From Fulvia fulva (taxonomy: Eukaryota > Ascomycota > Dothideomycetes > Mycosphaerellales > Mycosphaerellaceae), in NCBI RefSeq assembly GCF_020509005.1, contig NC_063017.1, positions 4,030,001 through 4,094,000 on the forward strand: a stretch of DNA of 64,000 nucleotides, written 5' to 3'. The notes under the pieces are model-generated. The model was not told where the DNA came from. It searched no databases and saw only the letters and a list, made by a program, of their open reading frames with translations. This document shows positions 11,928 through 21,615 of the stretch, piece by piece (position 1 is the stretch's first letter; each line of letters begins with the position of its first letter). Made by a program: the position numbers and the translations under genes.

Positions 11928-14474
11928 ATGCATGAATGCCCTATCTGCCATCGAACCTATCAGGCTCGCACGCCGCTGTCCCGTCATATCCACAATCACT
12001 CCCCAGACCATCTAGGGCGCCGGCACGCCTGTGAAACCTGTGGGGTGAGTTTCGCTCGCCGGGATCTGCTTAGTCGCCACCAGAACAACAATCACTCAGG
12101 GTATATGTCCTCTCGACGACGGACACATACTGCATGTGACCAGTGCCGTAAGGCGCGCATGCGTTGCGATGGGCAAATGCCTTGTTCGGCTTGTCAGGAG
12201 CGTTCCAAGTCTTGTCGCTACACCGATGGCCGGTCACGACTGAGCAAAGCCGCTCCTCGCATCCGTCTCGATTCCATGCCCTCCAGCATATCCTCACCTC
12301 GCCTTCTACAAACTCAAGACGAGCGGCAGCATGATGGTGATTCTCAACAGCAACCGCTTGATGGACATGCAGGACCTTTGCTCAACGAGACTCAAGAGCA
12401 ACCTCTCGACGGCCTGGAGGGTTTATTGGGGCAAGACCAAACAGAACCCCATCAGATCTACACTCTCGGCTTGCCGATGGATCTCGACGGTATTCCTTGG
12501 CCATGGCTTCATGAAACCTCGTTCCTCCAAGATGACCCCGGGCTTGGAGACTTTGGAACCGTGGCAACGCATGATTATTCCGCCATGCTTCCAGCACCCG
12601 AGAGCCATGACCTCTGTGGAGACTTCAGAGAGAATGACACGGTGCCTGACGGTCAAAGTCACGTAGCAGCGTCATCATCGCATCCCGTTCTCGAAGATGC
12701 CCGTCCACTGGAGGCAGCTGAGGTTGATAAACTCGTACACCTTGCGTCTCAGCCCGCCAGCGGACCTGGCGCCAATGCTGGTGGTGAAGATTGCTTTTGG
12801 GATCATGTGTTGTTCGTCGCAACTTTCATACGTGGCATAGCAACAAGTGCAGAGCAACCTCTCTCAGCCGGCGACGTGTTCCGTGAACATCTCCAGGCCT
12901 ACTCTACCAATTTCAATCGTCTGTGGCCAATGTTCGTCGACAGCGACATTCAGGCCGGTCGACTGCACCCAATTCTCTACCTGGTCCAGTTGTCCATCGG
13001 TTGCATGTATGGGTCGCCATCTGCGAAGCACTTCGGGACTCTTCTGCACAAAAGTTTGCGCCAACTACTAACGAGCTTCTTGGCTGTCGAAAGTTTTGAC
13101 GGTGATATCATATGGCTCGCTCATGCTCGGCTACTAACTCAAGTTCACGGTCTATACTTTGGCCAGCCACAAGGCTTCTCTTACGCGCAGGTACGCAGCT
13201 TATCGAGTGAGATGACTATAACGCCTCTAACACTCATCCCTGCAGCATCTAGGTGCCGTCCTTGTCGCTCAAGCAAAACGCCTGGGCCTTTTTCAGCCCA
13301 CCCGGCAGCCTGGCGCGGACTTGCATGGGGACTATTCGGGATGGAAGTATGCTGAAACCCGCAAAAGGCTGGCTCTCGGTGTCTTCCGAGCCGATGTCTT
13401 TACAAGTGTGCTGCTGAACACAGCGCCTTTGCTGTCTTTTGAAGAAGTATCAGTCACTCTACCGTGCTCGGATGATCTGTGGCACAACAAGCATGGACTA
13501 CTCGCAGAAGCTTTGAGCGTCATGATCAATGCAGAGGCCCGCCAGCGCCTTGCTTATGGTCTGTCGGACTTAAGCAGGATCCTACTCGATCAGTCTGAGA
13601 AGATGCCTGAACTCGATGTTAGCGGTTACGAGCTGGCACCTTTCACTCTCCAGTCACCGATTTGGAAATTCTCTCATGATCCGGCACTCTTTCCTCGGCT
13701 CACTGGCAGACACTGGAAGCCCGTATCTCATGCTTTTGGAGTAGCTTCGCAAGCGCAAGTTACGGCGCCGCTCGACGGCCTTTTCTCAACCACAGTATAC
13801 CGCCGGTCGAGTTACACTGATGCCCTACCCGACACCCCACATGACGCGCTGGGACCTATCCACCGGCACATGCACGACCTTGTCAACGATCGAGCTCGTA
13901 TAAAGCATGCGTTAGACGCCTGGCATTGCAGCTTTACTGCTGCCCGTCAGATGCCTGCTTCCATGGATGATCGAGATACATTAATGAGCAGCTTACTGCT
14001 TTGGCACACATTGAACATACAATTGGACGCGCCTTTGAAGCAACTGCATGACATCACTTATCGAGCTGCAGCGCAGCGAGCGGTCGACAAAAGCACTGTT
14101 CAGCTTGTCCGTGACTGGATACCGACAGAGAGTGCCATGATCGCCGTGAAAGCAGCCTGCGTGATCTGCGAAATCATTGACAGCGAGCTTACGCGGTCTC
14201 CGGGTCAACGTGCTTGCTTCAATTTCCTAGCATTCAGCAGCCTTCATCATGCCGCGGTGATCCTCTGGACTACGACGCAGAGCGCGGAGTTTGGGTCGTT
14301 TGGGACAGTCGAGGACATCAATCATTCCAGCCTCAGACGAAGGTCGTGGCACGGGACACCTCTGCTCTGCTGCAGGCGTGCGCGCGGCTTTTCCGTGGCC
14401 TCAGTCCGCTCGGTGGTGAGTCATTTGGGCTTGCCGCAGAACGCTTGATGGACTGTCCATTCCCAACTGCATGA
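11928..14474 (+). CDS. C2H2 + Zn2Cys6 transcription factor, C-terminus out of frame
   Basis: Nuclear regulator, probably of the surrounding catabolic genes. Two C2H2 fingers (first CPICHRTYQ..H-x3-H, second CETCGVSF..H-x4-H) are followed at about residue 66 by a Zn2Cys6 cluster spaced C-2-C-6-C-5-C-2-C-6-C. A fungal-specific TF middle homology region follows. A 55-bp intron (13191-13245, GTACGC..CTGCAG) joins the two long frames in phase at YAQ/HLGAV. The frame used after the intron runs to a stop at 14448. The family-like tail (ACARLFRGLSPLGGESFGLAAERLMDCPFP) lies in a different frame that ends at 14474. No intron of suitable length and phase was found between, so a frameshift near 14250-14330 is likely. 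The DNA-binding part is complete. Confidence 0.8.
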
Positions 14475-14676
14475 CAGCTTTCCGTGAGCAGTTGAGAACG
14501 CAGCAACAGTATTCGAGAGCAACAGCAATCGAGGTGCGGCCTTCTTCACCAGCTCACCTAATCTTCACAACGCATTAATGACTCTTGGCTTTTGCTCACT
14601 TCTCAATACGCTTGGCAATATGTACAGGAAACTACATGCAAGAGAGCAGGACTACACGCTGGGATCTTCAAATTCC

Positions 14677-15810
14677 CTACGCGGGAATCTGCTTCGCTTC
14701 TCTGAAACGGTCAAAAGCGCCCACAATTGACTTATACGAATTCCTATAGCCGGTAAATCCGTACTCTCGCGCTTTGTTGAACGCAATGGTAGCACTCCAA
14801 GCCCTGTGGAACACCCAGTCCTGGTACTGCCAAGTTCCAGCGTCCCAGGTAGCCTTTGCCTCGGGCCTCCCGAGTCTGTCGCACAAGCCGTCCCACACAG
14901 GGCGCTTGTCTGCCGCCCACTCTGCGAGGCTGAACTCCTGTTGGACCGAACCTTCCTGTGGAATGGGCTTCTGGAACTTAGGATTAGAAGACGCCGTGGC
15001 GCCTAGGTAGCTGGCAATGCGAGGCCACATATATCGCCACTGGAAGTAGTCCCCATTCACGACATTGAAGGCTTCATTGGCGCATTTGGGGTTGGTGGAA
15101 GCCCAGACGCTGAAATGGGCGATGAGTCCTGAGTCGCTACAGTCATCCGCGCCGTTCCTGTAAATCTGATTCGTGGGCATTGGTGCCTCGCGTCCAAGCT
15201 CCCGGCAAACGAGGAAGTAAAGGGCATATGTGAGCGCGGAGTTCATGCCATTAGGCTTGCCCGTATGCCCAATGATTGCCTCCGGCCGGATAACATTCCA
15301 GCTCCAATTCTGACCGGCCTGCTTCGCTGCTAGGAAGTCCTCTTGGGAATAATAGAAATTGTCTTCCGTCCGACCAATGCGTGGATCCTCTTCCCTAGCT
15401 GGAGATGCGACGGCCTGGAGGTGCACATTATAGTACTTTCCACCAGTCTGCAGTGTACAGTTCTCCAGCTTGGGCGCGACTTGCAGGAGCGCTGCGAGGA
15501 AATTTTCGAATAAGGCTTGGTTTGCAGTGTTGAGCTCTGCGAAGTCGTCCTTGTGCACATACGATGAGAAGTAGGCATGGGTGACGGCGGCGCATGAATC
15601 CTTCATGAGATCTGCGAGAGACTTGGGCTCTTTGGTGAAGTCCAGGGCCACGAACTTGATTCTAGGATCCGAGACCGTCGTCTGGAATCGTGATCGCGAA
15701 GTTACGACAATCTGGCTCCATTCCTCTGCAGTTGTCTGCGTCGCCAGGTATTCGATGATTGCTGAGCCCGTGATACCGTTTCCGCCGGTGATCAACGCAA
15801 CTTTGGCCAT
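14677..15810 (-). CDS. PRISE-like NAD(P)H-dependent reductase/epimerase
   Basis: 377 aa, no intron, intact. An extended short-chain dehydrogenase resembling plant progesterone 5-beta-reductase/iridoid synthase proteins and their fungal relatives, which reduce activated C=C bonds of enones. Seen: the nucleotide loop GGNGITGSAI, the SRSRFQ segment for the cofactor phosphate, TGGKYYNVHL, NFYYSQEDFL with the tyrosine expected at the active site, and WNVIRPEAIIGH. The ATG at 15808-15810 places the Rossmann strand (MAKVALITGG) at the very start, as usual. The longer upstream frame adds 43 unconserved residues. Minus strand, same direction as the adjacent FAD monooxygenase. Confidence 0.85.
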   Translation of the reverse strand: MAKVALITGGNGITGSAIIEYLATQTTAEEWSQIVVTSRSRFQTTVSDPRIKFVALDFTKEPKSLADLMKDSCAAVTHAYFSSYVHKDDFAELNTANQALFENFLAALLQVAPKLENCTLQTGGKYYNVHLQAVASPAREEDPRIGRTEDNFYYSQEDFLAAKQAGQNWSWNVIRPEAIIGHTGKPNGMNSALTYALYFLVCRELGREAPMPTNQIYRNGADDCSDSGLIAHFSVWASTNPKCANEAFNVVNGDYFQWRYMWPRIASYLGATASSNPKFQKPIPQEGSVQQEFSLAEWAADKRPVWDGLCDRLGRPEAKATWDAGTWQYQDWVFHRAWSATIAFNKAREYGFTGYRNSYKSIVGAFDRFREAKQIPA

Positions 15811-16147
15811 GATGTCGTGCAAATCAACGCAACGCTGATGTGCTGTGGATGCAAGGTTATGGGAGATTTGTTCAACGACTTGGGCACCCCTGCGTCCTTT
15901 TACCACATGATGCGCCAAACTACATACCTTCCCGTGCACGATGGCGTTGCCTGAGATGGTGGCACACCCGCAATGCGGAGAAGTAGGAGTGCGGGTATGG
16001 TGGTATCGCAGCCTTCAGAGCCTCCCATGGGGTGGCGTCATCGGAAGCTCAGAGGTACGCGGAGATACTGACGATGAGCTGTACACAGGTACCGTCCGCT
16101 AATTGCTGGAGGGAAAACCATGGCATTGAAGTCCTGATCTATTTGCA
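15811..16147. other. intergenic between reductase and monooxygenase genes
   Basis: About 340 bp holding the promoter of the reductase gene. No other feature seen. Confidence 0.45.
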
Positions 16148-17899
16148 CTACCGAGGCACTTTGGCCAGCACCTGGTCCAAGGCTCGCTGTAGCAAAGTCT
16201 TGGCTTCAGCAGACGAAGTAGGGTATCTCCAAGCCACAAAGTGGTCTGGTCGAACTAAGACGACACCCTCTTCCTCGACAGTCCGCACACGCTCTCAATC
16301 TCTGTAGCAGTCCATGTAGTCGCACCGGAATCCTATACTATGCGCAACAATCGGAGGGTTACCGGCTTGTCCACTCAGCTGAGTCGCTGCATTGATCCAA
16401 CGTTCTCCACCGCGGCCAGTGAACAGAGCAAACTGTCCGCGGCCGCAGAGATCCAGGATAGAAACCCTCGGGCTCTGTCCGCTTGCGCAAACCCAGACGT
16501 GCGGCAGATGATATCCTGGATACGTCGATATGATCACTTCTTTGAGGCGATTCATGCCTGTCTCGTCAGGAGGCTGATCATCTTCATTAACCGCGGTTGC
16601 TGAGGACCCAAGATAAACCTGATTCATCTGGATACCGAGAGCTTGGAGCTCATCGTCTGTACTCTCGAAAGCTTTCGAAAGCTCTTTCCGTGCCCTCGTG
16701 CCTTCGACATCGTTCCTCTCCAGCTTGAGCATGGCTTGTTGCCGAGCATCCGCAGTCAGTCCTAGCACGGCCCAAAGGTTTCGATGCGCCTCCATTCCCT
16801 CATTGGCTCGACGCACAACGCCGTCGCCTACCGGCTTCCGCTCTGTAGTTAATGTGGCCAGCAACGATGGTGCGGCATACCGCTTCAGCACATAGGCAAG
16901 TTTCCATGCCAGGTTGAAAGCGTCAGATATACAGGTGTTGCTTCCCAATCCGTTGATAGGTGGATGCCGGTGCACAGCATCTCCAATGCAAAGGACACGA
17001 TCCTTCTGCCAGGTGTTGGCAACGAGGTCATTGATAGTCCACCGAAAGCTGGAAAGAATCTTGATGGGTACTGTGTTGTTCCCGATCATCTGGTGCAACC
17101 GGCGCAGGATTTGTTCCGGCGAGGGATCGAAGGACTTGCCATCTTTGGTGGATGGATGCATCGACACAACCCACTCAGTCCAAGGACGAACCATTCGGAA
17201 GTTCCCTGCTGCGGACCAGTCGGGTGCGTCTGTATTGAGCACCCAGTTGAGACTACCTGGCCGATTGACCATATACTTGGACGGGTCGGCTTCAATGTGG
17301 ACGTTGAAAGCGTCGTTGATGGTTCTTCCGGTACAAGGTATGTTCACGGCCTCTATCACAGGGCTACGGGCTCCGTCCGCGCCAACAAGATACTGACAAT
17401 TGACCTGATAGCGTCGGTCGTCGTTTCTGTCCTTCAATGTAACGGACACTCCCTCGGCGTTCTGCTCCAGAGAGACAAATTCATGACCAAACCGTACCTC
17501 CGCACCCGCTTTTACAGCTTCGTCCACCAAGATTGGCTCCATATAGCTCTGCGGAAGATCGAACATTTGGCAAGGGCTTGCAGTATCATAGCGACCCCTT
17601 TCTGTTGGCTTGTTGCCCCACGACAACATCCGACCGTACTCCCCGCCGGACAGAGTGTTGGACCAGGAGGTGTGCTCCATGTGGCGAGAGGGACTCGCTA
17701 CTCCTTTCATGCGAGACTCGAGCCCGGCGTCTCTCAATACCTCCATGGCCCGCTGGTTGAAGATGTGTGCTCGTGGTGTATTTGCGGCGCCGCGGTGTCG
17801 GGATACGAAGATGGTCTTGATACCTAGTTGTCCCAGCAGGAGAGCCAGCGTTGCTCCTGCTGGGCCGGCGCCGATGATCAGGATCGGTATTTGCTCCAT
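16148..17899 (-). pseudogene. phenol-hydroxylase-type FAD monooxygenase with in-frame TGA
   Basis: Class A flavoprotein hydroxylase (PHBH/phenol 2-monooxygenase superfamily) that would hydroxylate an aromatic ring using NAD(P)H and O2. Seen: the FAD loop IIGAGPAGATLALLLG at residues about 8-23, the PRAHIFNQRAMEVLRDAGL segment, YLVGADGARSPV (DG motif), and DRVLCIGDAVHRHPPINGLGSNTCISDAFNLAWKL-type FAD ribityl binding. The frame reaches TGA at 16295-16297 (codon 535). It then continues in the same frame for 48 sense codons to TAG at 16148-16150. That tail carries GVVLVRPDHFVAWR, the conserved C-terminal thioredoxin-fold motif of the family. The TGA replaces what is normally Trp (TGG) in a YREWERVR-like stretch. 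The protein is therefore truncated or read through. No intron can remove the stop. Confidence 0.85.
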
Positions 17900-18357
17900 T
17901 CTTCTTGTTGAGGGTTGTGATATGCTGGAGCTTTTCCGATGTTGTGCTCTCGGAGCTAATCTATGCTGGGCTTTCAGAAAAGGTCAACACAATTACTGGT
18001 CTGAAGTACGCCATGATCTTTGGGCACGGATCGCTCTGCAAGAGGTTACATGAATAATCAGCACTAGTCTTTGGTCAGATCGCAAGACAGCCGAACTCAT
18101 GCTCCGCGGTGTTACCAGCGACAAGGTGTGCGTTGGTCAACGCTAAACGGATGTACCACCTTAGCCGATTAGCACCATGCGATTGCTGATGTGCCGCAGA
18201 TCTGGGGTCGCACTGGGACGACCCGTGAAGCGTCGATGAGCATCACGCCTGGAGCATATGGCAGCCGTTGTTGCCACAGCTGCTACTTTCTACAGGCAAG
18301 AGCACTTTGGTGTAAAAAGCCTTCCACCGAAGATCCAACATTCTGTCGTTCAACAGC
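17900..18357. promoter_or_regulatory. divergent promoter of FAD monooxygenase and P450 genes
   Basis: A 458-bp interval from which the monooxygenase (minus) and P450 (plus) genes are transcribed in opposite directions. No binding site could be assigned. Confidence 0.4.
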
Positions 18358-19999
18358 ATGGACGGGGCGCTTTTCCAGAGAGGTGCGATCAGCCTCAAAT
18401 TGCTTGGGATTCTGGCCCTGTTGTACATCGTGCAGATTGTAAGATCATCCCACAGAGTCTAAGCACATTGCCGCTAACAATATCAGTTCGTGTACGCCTT
18501 TCTGATATCTCCAGTGCGGCATATACCTGGACCATGGTGGGCCCGAGTCTCGAAAACACCATTGCTGTATGCCACCTACTAGCGACGAAGGAGCAGCTAT
18601 GCAAGCGCCCTCTTGGCGACGTATGGACACGTCGTGGTCATTGCTCCCAACCAGGTCCACACCAACGATGAAGAGGCCATGAAAATCATCTACAACCGGA
18701 AGTCTCTGAAGACCCCGTTCTACGCAAGCATGGGTTCCTGGAAGGGCGTAACCTCAACGCTAGGTTTCGTCGACTATGCCAGCGCTGCTCCGACACGCAA
18801 CAATCTGATCCAATGTTTCCAGAACAAGAATCTGGCAACTTTAGTCGAAAACATCTCCTCGCACATTTCGGAATTTTGCGAGCTGTTGCGCCGGACGACG
18901 AAGGGCAATGGGGATGTCGACGGTGTTGTCATTTTTCGCCTCCTCGCGCTCGATATCGTCACAGACGTCCTCTGGGGAGAGCAGAAGACGTTACTCTCCA
19001 GCCTGTCTGACACCACACCTGAATTTCTGCGACGCTTCCATGCCTTCAGCTCGTACAACGCAATGAAGAGTTTCTTCCCGGGCTTTGACACCTACGTACG
19101 CTACTTTGGGACTCCCAAATGGCGCCAACTACGCCAGGACTGCAGTGACATGGACCTGACGGCGAAAGATGCGCTCAGCAGATGGCATTCTGAGGGTGGA
19201 CATCGAGACAAAGACGTCTTGGGGATGCTGTTATCGATGCATGAAGCCGTCGACGAGCGAAAGAGGGTTCCCAAGGATCACATACCCGCATACATGGTGG
19301 AGATGATGGCAGCCGGAAGCTCGACAACTTCGCACACAGCAACATTCACTTGTCATCAGCTGGCGTACCATCCGGAGATTCAATACAAGCTTCGAAAGGA
19401 GTTGAAGACTGCCTTTCCAGACAGTGCCAACATTGACGAGAAGGAGATGATGGACTTGCCTATGTTGGATGCTGTACTTCGTGAGACGATGCGATCGATG
19501 CCGATGATTCCTGGTCTGTCGCTCCCAGCTAACCATCGCACATGTCTGCTAACATTTGTTCAGGTCCACTAGAACGACTTTTAGGCGAGGCAGTGACAGT
19601 AGACAGACTTCAGGTATGGACGGAAACTTCCTCTCACATGATCGCCCAGCTAAACCACCATCGTAGATTCCTAGTGGAGTCATAGCATCTACTGCAGCCT
19701 ACGATCAGTGCCGATTACCTTCTGTCTTTCCAGATCCAGAAAGTTGGCATCCGGAAAGGTGGTTCGAGGCCAGCGACGCCATGCATCTCAACTGGATCCC
19801 CTTTGGCTACGGCAGCAGAAGTTGTCCGGGGTCGAATCTCGCCATGACTGAGCTGAAGTACATGATCGGTACCACATTCCGTCTGTTCCAAGTTGGGCCT
19901 CCGGAGAATCACGCGCAAGAGCCTCTTGAGCTGAGAGATGTGTTTGTATCGGCGCAGAAGAGCGGACAGTGTTGGCTGAGGTTCAAGGAGGACGCTTAG
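18358..19999 (+). pseudogene. cytochrome P450 with premature TAG at codon 59
   Basis: ER-anchored P450 monooxygenase, four exons: 18358-18438, 18487-19513, 19564-19613 and 19667-19999 (introns 48, 50 and 53 bp). All junctions keep phase and total 497 codons. Exon 1 and early exon 2 encode a membrane anchor (LKLLGILALLYIVQI..FVYAFLISP) then the proline hinge RHIPGPWWARVSK. The oxygen-binding helix region reads AAGSSTTSHT, the K-helix LRETMRSMP, and PERW precedes the heme loop FGYGSRSCPG with its cysteine. In exon 2 an in-frame TAG (18580-18582) falls in PLLYATY-stop-RRRSSYASALLATYGHVVVIAPN, where the family has a continuous helix. It could come from CAG or AAG. No GT..AG pair removes it cleanly. 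The third donor is a weak GTCTGT. Otherwise the gene is full length. Confidence 0.85.
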
Positions 20000-20299
20000 T
20001 TGAGGGGAAGGTGTCTATATCGTTGACTGCTCGACGCTTCTTCAACCACATGCCTCAAGGAACATCGACGTGCATCCGCCACCAACGCTGCTCACATGAG
20101 CTGCTTTTGACATGTTGCCTCATGGCTCGAAGCTAACAGTCTCGGTCTCCGCCAAGCAGAGCCCACATTAATACACACCGAACTAGACTCGTTTGCACGC
20201 TCAGGTCCAGAGGGGCCGGGATCGTTCACCCAGATGCTGACACCCTCGATCACTTTCAAGAATCGCTAGTCATTTCCCACACCACACCTCCTCAACACC
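20000..20299. other. intergenic, convergent 3' flanks
   Basis: Lies between the P450 and epoxide hydrolase genes. No feature seen. Confidence 0.45.
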
Positions 20300-21469
20300 C
20301 TAACCCCCAACATTCCTCCTCCACTCCCTCACCTCCCTAACAAACTTCTCCGGCTGCTCCCAGGCAGCAAAACGCCCACCCTTCCCCACCTCATTCCGAA
20401 TAACAATCTTGTCCCAATGCCGCTCACACCACTCCCTCGGCGCATAAGCTGTATCACCCTGAAACCAACTCACGCCCACCGCTATATCCGCTCCGATCGC
20501 CCACGCAGTTGTGTCGGGTTTATTCTCCCAATCATACCGCGCCGACGAAGTCCCGGAGTTGGAGAGCCAGTATAGCATAATCGTATCAAGCATTTCGTCT
20601 TTGCTAAAGATGGTCCCGACGTCGCCATTGTGATGAGACCAGTCACGGAATTTCTCGTAGATCCAGGCCGCTTGCGCGACGGGAGAGTCTGCGAGTGCGT
20701 AGTCGAGAGTTTGGGGACGGATAGACTGTTGGAGGGAGTAGCCGCGGTAGCCAGTAGTGTCTCGAAGATGGTCTAGATCCATGGCTCGTCCCTCGCCAGC
20801 TTTGTCTTTAGCTGGTATTTGGATTTCCTTCTGTGGCTCGAAGTAGACGGAGTTCATATGGACTGCTTTCAACCCCTTGGGTGCTTGGTGGCCTAGGCTG
20901 ACGGTGACGTGGGCGCCCCAGTCGCCGCCTTGAGCGACCCAGCCGCTGTCTGTGTAGCCTAGGCGGTCCATAAAGACAGCCCAGGCTCGTGCGGTGAGTT
21001 GGTAGTTCCAGCCTGTCTCTGTGGGTTTGCTGGAGAAGGCGTAGCCCGGCAGTGCTGGGATGACGAGATGAAAGGCATCTCTAGGAGTGCCACCGTCAGC
21101 TTCCGGGTCGATGAGTCTGTCGATGACATGTCTGAATTCCAGTATCGACCCTGGCCAGCCATGTGTAAGTACCATGGGAAGAGCGTCTCCATGCTTGGAT
21201 CGGAAGTGCAGGAAGTAGACCTCCACACCGTCAATGGTGGTCGTGAATTGGGGAAAGGAGTTGAGTAGCTCTTCACATCTTCGCCAATTGTATCGTGTCT
21301 GCCAGTACTCGCAAAGCTCTTGTATCGCTGCGAGCGGCACGCCCTGAGACCAATCCATGACTGTCTCTTTGTCCGGCCAGCGGGTCAGCCAAAGTCGTAG
21401 CTGTAGATCGTCGAGAACAGCCTGCTCAATGGAAAGGGTAAACGGGGAGATGGATTCAGATGCCGACAT
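20300..21469 (-). CDS. EHN-type epoxide hydrolase, catalytic His replaced
   Basis: 389 aa alpha/beta-hydrolase of the microsomal epoxide hydrolase family. These enzymes open epoxides to diols, often after a P450. Seen: the EHN N-terminal region (PFTLSIEQAVLDDLQLRLWLTRWP), the oxyanion motif HGWPGS, and the nucleophile in QGGDWGAHV (Asp). The C-terminal histidine of the triad is normally in GGHFAA(L/F/W)E. Here the codon is CGT (20372-20374), giving GGRFAAWEQPEKF. Everything around it is conserved. With Arg in place of the base, normal hydrolysis is not expected. Two starts are possible (21469 or 21523); MSASESISPF at 21469 fits the family. It shares a short upstream interval with the histidine kinase 3' end. 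Confidence 0.85.
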   Translation of the reverse strand: MSASESISPFTLSIEQAVLDDLQLRLWLTRWPDKETVMDWSQGVPLAAIQELCEYWQTRYNWRRCEELLNSFPQFTTTIDGVEVYFLHFRSKHGDALPMVLTHGWPGSILEFRHVIDRLIDPEADGGTPRDAFHLVIPALPGYAFSSKPTETGWNYQLTARAWAVFMDRLGYTDSGWVAQGGDWGAHVTVSLGHQAPKGLKAVHMNSVYFEPQKEIQIPAKDKAGEGRAMDLDHLRDTTGYRGYSLQQSIRPQTLDYALADSPVAQAAWIYEKFRDWSHHNGDVGTIFSKDEMLDTIMLYWLSNSGTSSARYDWENKPDTTAWAIGADIAVGVSWFQGDTAYAPREWCERHWDKIVIRNEVGKGGRFAAWEQPEKFVREVREWRRNVGG

Positions 21470-21615
21470 AGTCGTGGTCAGTGTCGAACATTGATTGTGC
21501 TGCTCTAGACATTCGAGCTTCATATATCCCTTCGTAACGTTGGGGGCGTCTCATTGATTACTAATAGGCCTAGCGTACCAGACCAGCATACATCGCTGTA
21601 CCCCGTGAAGGAACA

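Noticed and set aside
9176..21469. Secondary-metabolite biosynthetic cluster
   Set aside because: Tailoring-like enzymes are present but no polyketide synthase, peptide synthetase, terpene cyclase or prenyltransferase core was seen in the interval or its flanks.
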